A stretch of 47,098 nucleotides of DNA from Peptococcaceae bacterium. Lineage in GTDB: Bacteria > Bacillota > Desulfitobacteriia > Desulfitobacteriales > Syntrophobotulaceae. Below are positions 7,138 to 15,965 of this stretch, piece after piece. The translations under genes were made by a program, and so were the position numbers. The notes below the pieces were generated by a model, which saw only the letters and a program-made list of their open reading frames with translations, was not told the DNA's origin and did not search any database. How positions within the stretch are numbered: position 1 is the first letter of the stretch; the number at the start of each line of letters is the position of its first letter. The DNA is taken from positions 1 through 47,098 of the forward strand of contig WRJI01000011.1 of NCBI GenBank assembly GCA_009778595.1, read 5' to 3'.

Positions 7138-9030
7138 CTACACCGCTGTCCCAAGGGGAAGCCTTTTAGCGACCACAAGAAATCGTCCGTTTTCCTGTGT
7201 GTATTCGCATGTGCTTAAGACAACCAGCTGATCACCATATTCAGCGGTCTCCCCGGTATCATACAGTTGAAGGCTCTTGCAGTTTCCCAGATACTCTTCG
7301 AACAATTGGGCATTAGGGAAAGACACATGATGATAATACCGGAAAACCTCGGCATCATAATCCGTAGGATACACACGGGACCGAAAGACGCAAATGATCT
7401 GATACGCCGCCTCCACTTCATCAGTAGCAATATGAATAATCGGATGGGCGTAATAATAATTCGGATCACTGTATCGTGAGAGACTCCCGAACATCTGATT
7501 ATCTTTCATATTGTGTCCATAGATAATAATATTCGAATGAGTGTCCTTAAGGTTAGACCGGGCGTTCATGAAAATGGATCCATACTGGATCTCGTTTTGC
7601 TTATAGTTATGTTTTGCGTAAAATTCGTTATCCTCACTCTGAAGCAAAGGATAATTAATCACGGTTCCGGCAACTCGAATCCACCCCTTGACATCACTGC
7701 ATTCCTGTTGCAAGCTGCGGACCTTTTCCACATATTCGTTATACGGCTGTTCGCTGACAGCCAGCGCCCATTGCTCTTCCGGGGACAGCTCTTGGGTTGC
7801 CTGAGCGTAAATATGGGACACTTCCGTTGAAGAAAAGCCCGTACCCGCGGCATAAGCCCCACTGTCACCTCCCTCAACAATATCATACCAAAATCCTTCG
7901 AACTGTGGCGGCACAAAATCCGGATTGTAGGCTTGGATATTGTACAACAAAGGCAAAACCGCATCGCTGGCATCGTCATGCCTTGTATAGGTCAACGATT
8001 GTGTCACGTCCGGCAAACTATAGGCATGGTAAGTCACCGTATACAAACCCTTGTCATTGTAAGCTACATTCTCGTAACCGGCACCGCCCCCCGACCCAAT
8101 CGCCTCGGCGGCAGACTCGTCGCCGGCTCTGCCGCCACGAATAACAGCTATATCAACCCCTGCGGAAATTGTTATGGTGCCGGTGGGTTTGATCAAAGCC
8201 AGTGTCGACGGAGAACCGCCGCTCCCAATGCCGGCACCCCCGGCCCAAGGATGAACTTCATCCCCATCTCCACCTTGGGCTCTGGCAATATGAGCGGAAC
8301 CGCAAATCTCAATTGATTCGTAGCTGCCCCCCCTTCCGCCGCCGATCCCGGCGGCTGAAGAGCCCCCGACAGCCGTAACCGTGCCACCCTTAATGACGAT
8401 CGCGTTGCTGCAGCCATAATCGCCCCCGCCGATACCGGCGCCATAGGCCCCCCCGTAAGCATTAATAACAGCTGTGCTGTTTACGGTGATGGGCCCGGAA
8501 ACCCCTCCAAGACCCCCGCCAAGACCTGCGGCACCATAACCGCCGGTTACATTCAGACTCCCGACACCGCAAACACTTAGAGCTCCACCGGGTTCTATTT
8601 CCAAACCGGCTCGATACTCATGGCCAATGAGGGTACTGATCCCAACCAAACTCAGATTGACCTCCCCGCCCCGTATCAGAAAAGGAGATCCCACACCTTT
8701 GGCGTCAATGCTCACATCGTGCAGCGCAATATTATAAGTCATCCCCACACCGGCATCATCGACTTCAACCCAATAAGCTCCGGTGGAATCGCCGATAATT
8801 GTGATCCCGGTTCCGGCTGGAATATCCTCTTCAACCCAAGATTCCGCCCCATACTGAACTTGCATACCGTTAGCCGTGGACCCAATAAGAATAGACCCTT
8901 CAGATACATCATAAGTATGACTGGAAGGATCACTGGCAGCCCAAATTGGCTCAGACCCCGGCAAAACAGCAACAATGAACCAAACCGCCAAAATATGGCA
9001 GATCACCATATGAACTATGCGTTTTTTCAT
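7138..9030 (-). CDS. Glycine-rich surface protein fused to a class B sortase
   Basis: 630 aa. Residues 1-31 are a signal peptide/anchor ending in PIWA. Residues about 35-330 form a glycine-rich, beta-helix-like region with repeated GAGIGGG or AAGLGGG turns followed by TV-A-GG strands, as in clostridial surface proteins. Residues about 400-630 are a sortase B: YGHNM (His506), LSTCEY (Cys608) and GRFLVVAKR (Arg616) give the full His-Cys-Arg triad, and the preamble LLQSEDNEFYAKHNY is also typical. Sortase B usually has about 230-250 residues with only a short N-terminal anchor, so this protein is a fusion. Transpeptidation at the outer membrane face is expected. No NPQTN-type substrate lies in the window. 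The region between the upstream immunity gene and this stop has a small hairpin (GATTCC/GGAATC, 7070-7086). Confidence 0.88.
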   Translation of the reverse strand: MKKRIVHMVICHILAVWFIVAVLPGSEPIWAASDPSSHTYDVSEGSILIGSTANGMQVQYGAESWVEEDIPAGTGITIIGDSTGAYWVEVDDAGVGMTYNIALHDVSIDAKGVGSPFLIRGGEVNLSLVGISTLIGHEYRAGLEIEPGGALSVCGVGSLNVTGGYGAAGLGGGLGGVSGPITVNSTAVINAYGGAYGAGIGGGDYGCSNAIVIKGGTVTAVGGSSAAGIGGGRGGSYESIEICGSAHIARAQGGDGDEVHPWAGGAGIGSGGSPSTLALIKPTGTITISAGVDIAVIRGGRAGDESAAEAIGSGGGAGYENVAYNDKGLYTVTYHAYSLPDVTQSLTYTRHDDASDAVLPLLYNIQAYNPDFVPPQFEGFWYDIVEGGDSGAYAAGTGFSSTEVSHIYAQATQELSPEEQWALAVSEQPYNEYVEKVRSLQQECSDVKGWIRVAGTVINYPLLQSEDNEFYAKHNYKQNEIQYGSIFMNARSNLKDTHSNIIIYGHNMKDNQMFGSLSRYSDPNYYYAHPIIHIATDEVEAAYQIICVFRSRVYPTDYDAEVFRYYHHVSFPNAQLFEEYLGNCKSLQLYDTGETAEYGDQLVVLSTCEYTQENGRFLVVAKRLPLGTAV

Positions 9031-9083
9031 CGTCTCTAATGAACCACCTTTTCCCTCTGTCTATATCAACCGGACATATTTAC

Positions 9084-9150
9084 TTGATAATCCACATTCT
9101 GAATCCTGAATCCTGAATACTGGATACTTGCGGTCGAAGACCGCATTAGC
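9084..9150 (+). repeat. Dispersed heptamer/hairpin repeat, copy 1
   Basis: Contains TAATCCACATTCT, heptamers GAATCCT, GAATCCT, GAATACT, then TTGCGGTC-GAA-GACCGC (stem 9130-9135 with 9139-9144) and ATTAGC. The upstream part of the full-length repeat is missing. It lies between the divergent sortase and GH18 genes. The remaining 9151-9345 holds no gene that can be supported, only the GH18 leader. Confidence 0.85.
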
Positions 9151-9345
9151 ATATCGATCTGAAATTAGGGTGAGTTCGATCATAACGTTTTATGCGTTGA
9201 TGCCCCTTCACAACCATGGTAATAACACACCGTCAAACCATAAACAATCATTTCTGCCAGTAACAGTTGCTATTGTTCAGGCCCAATGCATGAATTCCCT
9301 CCTCACTATTCATAATAAAGTTAAATACAGGGAGCAGGTGAAGAA

Positions 9346-11331
9346 ATGACCGGAAACCTTAGACTGATTCCAAACAATGACGGCACTTATGATCTCCTGA
9401 TACATTACAACAGATTTGACTCAGAATTCGCCATGGACTTCTTCTCGAAAGGCAGGCAAGGCCAATGCTTTGAGAACACAACCGCATTTATAGCTCATCA
9501 CGCCAAGAACATCAAAGTATCCGCCGTAAAAATCATGGTAGCCGGCGTCATCATCGCCACTCTTCCCTTTGCTTCCTTTATGGGCGCCTCTGCGGCAGAA
9601 TCCGACACCCGGTTCAGCATGGCCTACCTGTACGGAGGTTCGGTTCAACAACAGATCGCCTATGTCGAGCGTACGAACAAGGCCCTGCAGACGGTTTCTC
9701 CCAGCTATTTTGACATCAACCCCGACGGCAGCCTCAAGTTCAACCCTGTCAGCGCCGAACTGGTCACCCGAATGCACGCCTCCGACATAAAAGTCGTTCC
9801 CTTCCTAAGCAATCACTGGGACCGTACCGCCGGCGTCAACGCTCTCAAAGACGTAGACAAACTCTCGACACAAATCGCCAACCACATCAACCAATACAAC
9901 TTGGACGGTGTCAACGTCGATATTGAAAACGTCACAGAACAACAAAGAGCCCAATACTCAGAACTGGTTAGACAACTCAGAGCCAAAATCCCCGCTCACA
10001 AAGAAGTCTCCGTTGCCACCGCCGCCAACCCTAAAGGCTGGACCGTCGGCTGGCACGGTTCTTACGATTACGCCGCACTGGGACAATACGCCGATTATCT
10101 GATGATGATGACCTACGACGAACACTATGAAGGCGGCCCTGCCGGCCCGGTGGCAAGTATCGGTTTTGTCGAAGAATCCATTAAATATGCCCTCTCCAAA
10201 ACCACCGCTGACAAAATCGTCGTTGGCCTGCCCTTCTTCGGCCGAATCTGGAGTACCCACGACACCGGCGTCATCGGCAAAGGCTTAGCCATCAGCACCA
10301 TCCAGAACATGATCATCGATTATCAAGCCATCGTCACCTACGACGCGGCCACCCAATCCCCCAAAGCGGAATTCGAGGTCAGACCCGGCAACAAGCCATA
10401 TACCGTCGGCGGCAAACCCCTGGCTCCGGGTAAATACATCATCTGGTTTGAAAACGATCAATCCCTCCAGGCCAAATTGAAACTGATCGAGAAATACAAC
10501 CTGAAAGGTGCCGGCGCCTGGGCTCTCGGCCAAGAAGACGCCGCTATCTGGAACAATTACAACAGCTGGCTCAACGGCGGAGCTTCCGCTGCCGCTCCCG
10601 GAGCCGGTGAAATAGCCGGCTGGGTCACAAGCGGCACGACAAACCTCAACGTTCGTTCCGCCGCGGATTTGAACAGCGTCATACTTACGCAAATCAACGG
10701 CGGAACCCAACTGACAATCCTGGGATCCGAAATCAACGGTTTCTATCCTGTCCGATTGTCAAACGGGCTGCTTGGATATGTCTCGACATACTATATTACG
10801 ACGATCAACCCCACCCCGGTCAACCCTGAACCGACACCGATCACCGCGATAACATCATCCAAATTGCAGGTTCGCGATACCGCTACATCTTCCGGCAAAA
10901 GCACCGGTACGCTGGCTAAAGGTGTCCTCGTTACTGTACTCGGAACCTCCGGCAATTTCGCCAAAATCAGTTACAATAATCTAGTCGGTTATGTAACGAC
11001 AAAAGACTTGATCATGACATCTCCGCCTCCGGCAGCCACGCCGCCGCAAACCCAGCCTCAGACTCCTCCGCCTCAGGATCTCCAGTCCCAGGATCTCCAG
11101 CCCCAGGATTCTCCGTCCCAGTCCTCTCCATCTCAGTTGCAACAATCTCAGCCAACCACCAAGATCACCACAGAAAAAATACAGATTCGCGAGACCGCCG
11201 CCAACTCCGGCAAGTCCTTGGGCACCCTAGCAAAAGGCACCATTGTCACGGTTCACAGCACCTCAGGCAATTATACGCAAATAAGCTATAACGGGGTTAT
11301 CGGTTTTGTGAGCTCTGGATCTTTACAATAG
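9346..11331 (+). CDS. GH18 peptidoglycan hydrolase with three SH3 domains
   Basis: 661 aa. ATG 9346 follows GGAGCAGGTGAAGAA. Residues 1-60 are a cytoplasmic-type N-terminal extension seen in clostridial lytic enzymes, followed by a membrane segment or internal signal (VKIMVAGVIIATLPFASF, about 61-80). Residues 88-415 form a GH18 barrel: LDGVNVDIENV gives the DxxDxDxE motif with catalytic Glu194, and the MMMTYDEHY strand and the WALGQED strand end the barrel. SH3-type cell-wall modules cover about 420-485, 500-560 and 605-661, separated by a Pro/Gln/Ser linker. This is the YaaH/SleL-like architecture that cuts muramic-containing glycan in spore cortex or wall. Its stop overlaps the convergent Sel1 gene by 9 nt. 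Confidence 0.92.
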   Translation: MTGNLRLIPNNDGTYDLLIHYNRFDSEFAMDFFSKGRQGQCFENTTAFIAHHAKNIKVSAVKIMVAGVIIATLPFASFMGASAAESDTRFSMAYLYGGSVQQQIAYVERTNKALQTVSPSYFDINPDGSLKFNPVSAELVTRMHASDIKVVPFLSNHWDRTAGVNALKDVDKLSTQIANHINQYNLDGVNVDIENVTEQQRAQYSELVRQLRAKIPAHKEVSVATAANPKGWTVGWHGSYDYAALGQYADYLMMMTYDEHYEGGPAGPVASIGFVEESIKYALSKTTADKIVVGLPFFGRIWSTHDTGVIGKGLAISTIQNMIIDYQAIVTYDAATQSPKAEFEVRPGNKPYTVGGKPLAPGKYIIWFENDQSLQAKLKLIEKYNLKGAGAWALGQEDAAIWNNYNSWLNGGASAAAPGAGEIAGWVTSGTTNLNVRSAADLNSVILTQINGGTQLTILGSEINGFYPVRLSNGLLGYVSTYYITTINPTPVNPEPTPITAITSSKLQVRDTATSSGKSTGTLAKGVLVTVLGTSGNFAKISYNNLVGYVTTKDLIMTSPPPAATPPQTQPQTPPPQDLQSQDLQPQDSPSQSSPSQLQQSQPTTKITTEKIQIRETAANSGKSLGTLAKGTIVTVHSTSGNYTQISYNGVIGFVSSGSLQ

Positions 11332-14300
11332 TTCCTTCAATCTCTCTTCAGCCTCGACATGCCCTTGTTCTGCAGCCTTTTGATACCACTTAGCCGCTTC
11401 CTTCAAATCTTGTGTGACACCATGCCCATAGTGATAGCATGCCCCTAGATTAAACTGGGCAGCGGAATCCCCATGCTCTGAAGCCTTTTGCAGCCACTTC
11501 ACAGCTGTAGCATAGTCTTTGGTCACGCCTTCACCAAAGTAATAACAGTTCCCTAAGTTGGCTTGTGCCAACGGGTTATCTTGTTCAGCCGCCTTCAGAT
11601 ACCAGCCGGCGGCCTCTTGATGATCCTGTTCTACCCCAAGCCCCTGGGCGTAACAGTTGCCCAAATTAACCTGAGCTATCGCGCTGTTCTGGTCAGCCGC
11701 TTTTTTCAGCCACGGAATCGCTTTTGTGAAGTTTTGCTCAACACCGTCCCCAAAATAGTAACAGCTGCTTAAAATGATCTGCGCGTCAACATTGCCATCC
11801 TCAGCTGCAATCGTGTAATAACGAACGGCTTCATAATAGTTGCGCTCGACACCTCGTCCGTGATAATAGCATTCGCCCAACCCTTTATACGCTTGCTTAT
11901 TCTGATAAGAAGACTGCCGATACAGAACAAGGGCTTCATGATAATCCTGCTCCACCCCTGTGCCGTTGTAATAACAATCGGCAAGATTTTTTTGCACATG
12001 GGCGTCGCCCTTTTTAATCGCCTTTTTATACCAAGCCACGGCTTTCGTAAAATCCTGGGGCACACCGTTACCGAAATGATAACACGCCCCAATACACCCT
12101 TGGGCTTCCGGCATCCCTTGTTCAGCGGATTTGCTGTACCAGCCAAGAGCTTGCTTATAATCCTGTTCCACGCCAAGGCCGCTGTAGTAAGCGTCTCCCA
12201 TGATTTTTTGCGCTCGGGGGTTCCCCTGATCGGCGGCTTCCTTGTAGTATTCTAATGCTCTTTGATGGTTCGGTATCTCCCAGAACATGTCGCCAAGTTC
12301 CAGTAAAGCCTCCATGCGGCTTCCTTCTTTCGGATTGAGCCTCCTGGCTATTTCTTCATCTGAGATGACGATTTCCTCTGACAACATATCTTCTGCGAAT
12401 TCAGTCTCGCCAACGAATTCATCATTGAGCGCAATTTTTTCTTGAACAGCCGGTTTGTCTTTATCAGAAACTTTCTTTCTGGCAGAAAGCGTATCTCTAT
12501 CAGCAAGTCTGTCACTGTCAGCAAGTCTGTCACTGTCAGTAAGGTTGTCACAATCAGCAAGTCTGTCACTATCAGTAAGCTTATCCCTATCAGCAAGCTT
12601 ATCCCTGTTGGTTAGTTTGCCATTATCAGTAAGCTTATCTTTGTTGGTAAGCCTGCCATTGTCAGCGATATCTCTGTCCGTAATATCTTTGTCAGCTAGC
12701 TTGCTCAAGGCCACTCGCTTGGCTTTTTCAGCAAGCTCCTCTTTTTTCGCCAATTTGTCCCTTATCCCGGCGACAATAATGTCCCGCGCTTCCGCCTCAT
12801 CAGTCTTTTTGTCTTCGACCTTATTATCCTTTTCCGGCTGTTCGGGCTTTTCTTTTTCCGACTGAGTCTGTCGGGCCAATTGAGCCGGACGTGTCTCTTC
12901 AGTTTTAACTTTTTCCGGTTTTTCCTTTTTAGGCAATTCCACCATATATTCGCTGATACTTTCCCGTTTTTCCTCAGGAATGTGATAAATCTTAGCCTTT
13001 TTCGATGTTTCCGTTGCCGCGGCTTGAATCTTACGCATCTCTTTGATATCGAATAAATCTTTTAGCAATTCGCTGGCTTCTTGATCGCTCAAACCCATTT
13101 CCTTTCGCGGGTTCTTCCTCGGACGACTGACGGTTCTGGGGGCTGAGGTGTTCTCAAACGAAAAGGTACTTCTCTGAGAAGTTCCGGCATTCTGCGGAGT
13201 TCCCGTATTCTGCGGAGTTCCAACGATCTGCGGAGTTTCGCTCTTCTGGGAAGCTCCCGCATTCTGCAAAAACCCGACATGCTGCGAATCCTCGGCATCT
13301 ATCTTCGTTTGCGCGTACTCTGCAGTGAAAGCACTCCGCGGAGCCTGCAGAGTCCATGAAGGCTTCGACGAGTCAGGCTTAGCATCCAGGAGGCCCTGTG
13401 GGGCCACTATCTCTTGCTGACCCAACAGACTCTGCGTTGTTGACAGACTCTGCGTTGTTGGTATCCCTTGTGAACTCTGTCGGCTCATCACCCCAAGCTG
13501 AGTAGGCATTCCCAACGAATTTGGCATACCCTGTGTGACCTGTTTATTCTGTTGACTTGGTCTTTCCTGAGCAACAGGCATCCCCAATGGAGACGGCATC
13601 CCCAACGGAGTTGGCATACCCAACGGAGTTGGCATACCCCTTTGGGCCGTATCTTGGAACTCTTTATCCGGCCACCCCGGAATACCCCCAGACACACCGC
13701 CAGGTGTGGTCATACTGCCAGGTGTGGTCATACCAAGGGATGTCGGCATGCCAAAGGGTGTGGGCATACCACCGGGTGTGGGCATACCACCAGGTGTGGT
13801 CATACCGCCGGGTGTGGTCATACCGCCAGGTATGGTCATGCCGCCAGGTGTGGTCATACCGCCAGGTATGGGCATACCGCCAGGTATGGGCATACCGCCA
13901 GGTATGGGCATACCGCCAGGTGTGGTCATACCGCCAGGTATGGGCATACCGCCAGGTATGGGCATACCGCCAGGTATGGGCATACCGCCAGGTATGGTCA
14001 TACCGCCAGGTATGGTCATACCGCCAGGTGTGGTCATACCGCCAGGTGTGGTCATACCGCCAGGTGTGGTCATACCGCCAGGTGTGGTCATACCGCCAGG
14101 TGTGGTCATACCAAAGGGTGTATTCATCCCCTGGAAACCCGACACATCCCTTAGATTCGGGGCATTTTGGGGTCCGGAATAATTCCACAGGCCACCGTTA
14201 TCCTGCTTCTGCCCATTCATAACAGATCCGCTTTTCGTCCCGGAAACCCCACCGGAGGTCTTGTCATAAGAAACAAGATACTTCTCAAGTGAATCAGGTA

Positions 14301-15114
14301 CTGACGAATCATATTCGATTAAGTATTTCTCTTGAGAATTCGTTCCCCCGGCACCCGTTTGATAATTATTGAAATCAGTCCCAATATTAATGGTGGGATT
14401 CGTAAAAGCGTCTTTGGCGATTTGCTCGAAACCAACTCCCCCACGCCCGAATACCCCGCTGTTAAAAAAGTCGTTTCTTAAGGTCCCTCCGTCAAAGTCA
14501 CCACTCCCGGCAAAACCGGCTCCGCTTTGGTCACTGCCCGGCATGGTATAGATATTGGCTCCGAGTCCGGTACCATCGTTCTGACTCGAATTGTTCGTCT
14601 CCTGTGGCCAATCGGCTGAAGATTGGGCTCCTCCAAAGTCCTTTTGCTCTTCCTCGAATTGAATCTGTCTCTTCTTTCCTGACTCTTTTTGGTTTTTCTT
14701 TCCGGAACCCTTACCGCTTCCTCGACCCGATTCTCTGAATATGCTCAGGATTTTTTGTTTGGTGTTCTCAAACACGTTGTTGACACTCGAATCTTCCTGC
14801 CGACCATAATCATATTCAGTCCAAACCTCTTGATTGTTCTCCGTGTACAAATTGTTCTCCCCGTACACGCCAAGAGGATTCTGACTCTGTTGATATGCCG
14901 GATTCTCGCCGGGCCTTGCCATAATTGTCTCCAATTCGGCAATGGCTGCTTCAATATGCTCTAACTGCTTGTACAAAGCTTGGGTTTTCTCCTCATCATT
15001 TGTAGCCGTATAGAGCCTTTGCATCGTGTCAATTTTCTGGGCTTTCAATTTTGGCAACATAGAGCCCGCACTTTCATTCGGCGAAAAACCAAATCCGTCG
15101 TTGAACTCTTTCAT
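11323..15114 (-). CDS. Giant Sel1-repeat protein with low-complexity GGM-rich and DRL-rich tracts
   Basis: 1263 aa, no signal peptide, so probably cytoplasmic. Residues 1-60 are helical (KLKAQKIDTMQRLY, EELE-like coil). A Gln/Gly/Ser-rich segment follows. Residues about 333-471 are a hexapeptide repeat of type GGM(T/P)(T/I)P, continuing as MPTPLG units. Residues about 560-700 have repeated GTPQN-type units, about 700-800 are charged KPEKVK-like sequence, and about 805-878 are a second hexapeptide tract (DRLADS, DKLTDR). Residues about 930-1263 hold about nine Sel1-like TPR-type repeats of 36 aa with the signature G-A-Q--LG-CYY-G-GV-QD--A--W--KAAEQ. Sel1 repeats bind protein partners. A tiny in-frame-stopped ATG (ATG TCA AAA TAA) just before the start overlaps ATG 15114 and has the only purine-rich site (GAGGGGG). 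No function can be assigned. Confidence 0.9.
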   Translation of the reverse strand: MKEFNDGFGFSPNESAGSMLPKLKAQKIDTMQRLYTATNDEEKTQALYKQLEHIEAAIAELETIMARPGENPAYQQSQNPLGVYGENNLYTENNQEVWTEYDYGRQEDSSVNNVFENTKQKILSIFRESGRGSGKGSGKKNQKESGKKRQIQFEEEQKDFGGAQSSADWPQETNNSSQNDGTGLGANIYTMPGSDQSGAGFAGSGDFDGGTLRNDFFNSGVFGRGGVGFEQIAKDAFTNPTINIGTDFNNYQTGAGGTNSQEKYLIEYDSSVPDSLEKYLVSYDKTSGGVSGTKSGSVMNGQKQDNGGLWNYSGPQNAPNLRDVSGFQGMNTPFGMTTPGGMTTPGGMTTPGGMTTPGGMTTPGGMTIPGGMTIPGGMPIPGGMPIPGGMPIPGGMTTPGGMPIPGGMPIPGGMPIPGGMTTPGGMTIPGGMTTPGGMTTPGGMPTPGGMPTPFGMPTSLGMTTPGSMTTPGGVSGGIPGWPDKEFQDTAQRGMPTPLGMPTPLGMPSPLGMPVAQERPSQQNKQVTQGMPNSLGMPTQLGVMSRQSSQGIPTTQSLSTTQSLLGQQEIVAPQGLLDAKPDSSKPSWTLQAPRSAFTAEYAQTKIDAEDSQHVGFLQNAGASQKSETPQIVGTPQNTGTPQNAGTSQRSTFSFENTSAPRTVSRPRKNPRKEMGLSDQEASELLKDLFDIKEMRKIQAAATETSKKAKIYHIPEEKRESISEYMVELPKKEKPEKVKTEETRPAQLARQTQSEKEKPEQPEKDNKVEDKKTDEAEARDIIVAGIRDKLAKKEELAEKAKRVALSKLADKDITDRDIADNGRLTNKDKLTDNGKLTNRDKLADRDKLTDSDRLADCDNLTDSDRLADSDRLADRDTLSARKKVSDKDKPAVQEKIALNDEFVGETEFAEDMLSEEIVISDEEIARRLNPKEGSRMEALLELGDMFWEIPNHQRALEYYKEAADQGNPRAQKIMGDAYYSGLGVEQDYKQALGWYSKSAEQGMPEAQGCIGACYHFGNGVPQDFTKAVAWYKKAIKKGDAHVQKNLADCYYNGTGVEQDYHEALVLYRQSSYQNKQAYKGLGECYYHGRGVERNYYEAVRYYTIAAEDGNVDAQIILSSCYYFGDGVEQNFTKAIPWLKKAADQNSAIAQVNLGNCYAQGLGVEQDHQEAAGWYLKAAEQDNPLAQANLGNCYYFGEGVTKDYATAVKWLQKASEHGDSAAQFNLGACYHYGHGVTQDLKEAAKWYQKAAEQGHVEAEERLKELL
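12480..12660 (-). repeat. Coding minisatellite, (D-K/R-L-x-D-x)n
   Basis: About ten 18-bp units on the minus strand encode the hexapeptide DRLADS / DKLTDR with point variation at the fourth and sixth positions. The reading frame is kept throughout. The composition is charged and helix-prone. Confidence 0.8.
13700..14115 (-). repeat. Coding minisatellite, (GGM-T/P-T/I-P)n
   Basis: About 23 units of 18 bp, seen on the plus strand as GGTGTGGTCATACCGCCA or GGTATGGGCATACCGCCA. Variation is nearly confined to three positions, giving GGMTTP, GGMTIP or GGMPIP. The high identity between units points to recent expansion by slippage or unequal exchange. Antisense frames through the tract stay open only because of the 18-bp period. 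Confidence 0.92.
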
Positions 15115-15334
15115 TATTTTGACATGAACCCCCTCTTCATCCTTTACTGTTCACGTGCCAAACAACGCACAAAAACTTCGCCAGTATGAACAGATCGCTT
15201 GGGACTTCCATGCAAGCAATGGACTCAGACTTCACTTCACTCTTTCATGGCAAAAAACACAGAAGTCCCTCACATAACAGTATACTCTATTCGCTCTCAT
15301 AACTGAAGTCTTTTTCGCGATCTCTTGTGTTATA

Positions 15335-15364
15335 TTGACAAATACATAAAATCGTTTTTATCAT
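15335..15364 (+). promoter_or_regulatory. Candidate promoter in the long intergenic region
   Basis: TTGACA (15335-15340), 18-nt spacer, TATCAT (15359-15364). Just upstream at 15313-15324 is TTTCGCGATCTC, which matches 11 of 12 bases of the tandem element at 19481-19504. It would transcribe through repeat copy 2 towards the phasin-like gene. The 515-bp region 15115-15629 otherwise holds only this promoter, the repeat and the promoter at 15555. Confidence 0.45.
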
Positions 15365-15455
15365 ATATTACTTTTAATTCCTCTGTCCTTCGGCCACACA
15401 GGCTTCCGCGCTTCCAGGCTTCATCTTCCAAGATTTAGTAACTTATAGACTCGAA

Positions 15456-15540
15456 ACGTCAATAAAAACAAGATAATCCACATCATTCTGAATCCTGAAT
15501 ACTGAATACTGAATACTTGCGGGCGTAGCCCGCGTTAGCT
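15456..15540 (+). repeat. Dispersed heptamer/hairpin repeat, copy 2
   Basis: CGTCAATAAAAACAAGATAATCCACATC, then heptamers GAATCCT, GAATACT, GAATACT, GAATAC, then TTGCGGGC-GTA-GCCCGC (stem 15519-15524 with 15528-15533) and GTTAGCT. Same orientation as copies 1, 3 and 4. Confidence 0.88.
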
Positions 15541-15554
15541 ATGAATCCCGTGAT

Positions 15555-15582
15555 TTGCTCTCCACCGAAATTCTGCTATGAT
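15555..15582 (+). promoter_or_regulatory. Promoter of the phasin-like/ABC1 operon
   Basis: TTGCTC (15555-15560), 16-nt spacer, TATGAT (15577-15582) with an extended -10 TGC at 15574-15576. The core TTCTGCTATGATAG closely resembles the ABC-exporter promoter at 22921-22931. Confidence 0.6.
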
Positions 15583-15629
15583 AGAAGCAGGATAGCCTAA
15601 GAAAAATCCGATCATAAGGAGGTCACAAC

Positions 15630-15965
15630 ATGTCAGAGAAATCAAAAGGGATTCTGGAAAAAATTGTCCTCGCCGGCATCGGTGCCATGGCCATCACGGC
15701 GGACAAAGCCAAAGAAATCGTCAGTGAAATGATCACCAGAGGGGAACTTTCCGTTGAACAGGGCAAAGCCATCAACGAAGAACTCAAACACGCTATGAAA
15801 AACTGGGGCAGCGCCGGCAAATTCACAGCCAATCTGGAAGACCTCGACACACTGGACGCCGACCAACTTGCCGCTCTGAAAGCCAAACTCCTCGATCTTG
15901 AGGCCCGGCGCGCGGCACAGAACAATACTGCGTCTCAGGACACCTCCTCCCAGGACACACCTTAA
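15630..15965 (+). CDS. Phasin-like small helical protein
   Basis: 111 aa. AAGGAGG is 8 nt upstream of ATG 15630. The N-terminal hydrophobic helix (ILEKIVLAGIGAMAI) is followed by a charged amphipathic helix (ADKAKEIVSEMITRGELSVEQGKA). This pattern is typical of the poly(hydroxyalkanoate)-granule-associated/phasin-like family that often precedes ABC1 kinases in Clostridia. The C-terminus has two TSQDT-like repeats. The TAA stop shares its last A with the ATG of the kinase gene (TAATG), indicating coupled translation. True granule binding is unproven; a membrane- or lipid-associated helper of the kinase is an alternative. Confidence 0.75.
   Translation: MSEKSKGILEKIVLAGIGAMAITADKAKEIVSEMITRGELSVEQGKAINEELKHAMKNWGSAGKFTANLEDLDTLDADQLAALKAKLLDLEARRAAQNNTASQDTSSQDTP

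Noticed and set aside
13552-14222. Long plus-strand open frames through the GGM repeat tract
   Set aside because: The 18-bp period keeps several frames open in both directions. Only the minus-strand frame continues into recognisable Sel1 domains.
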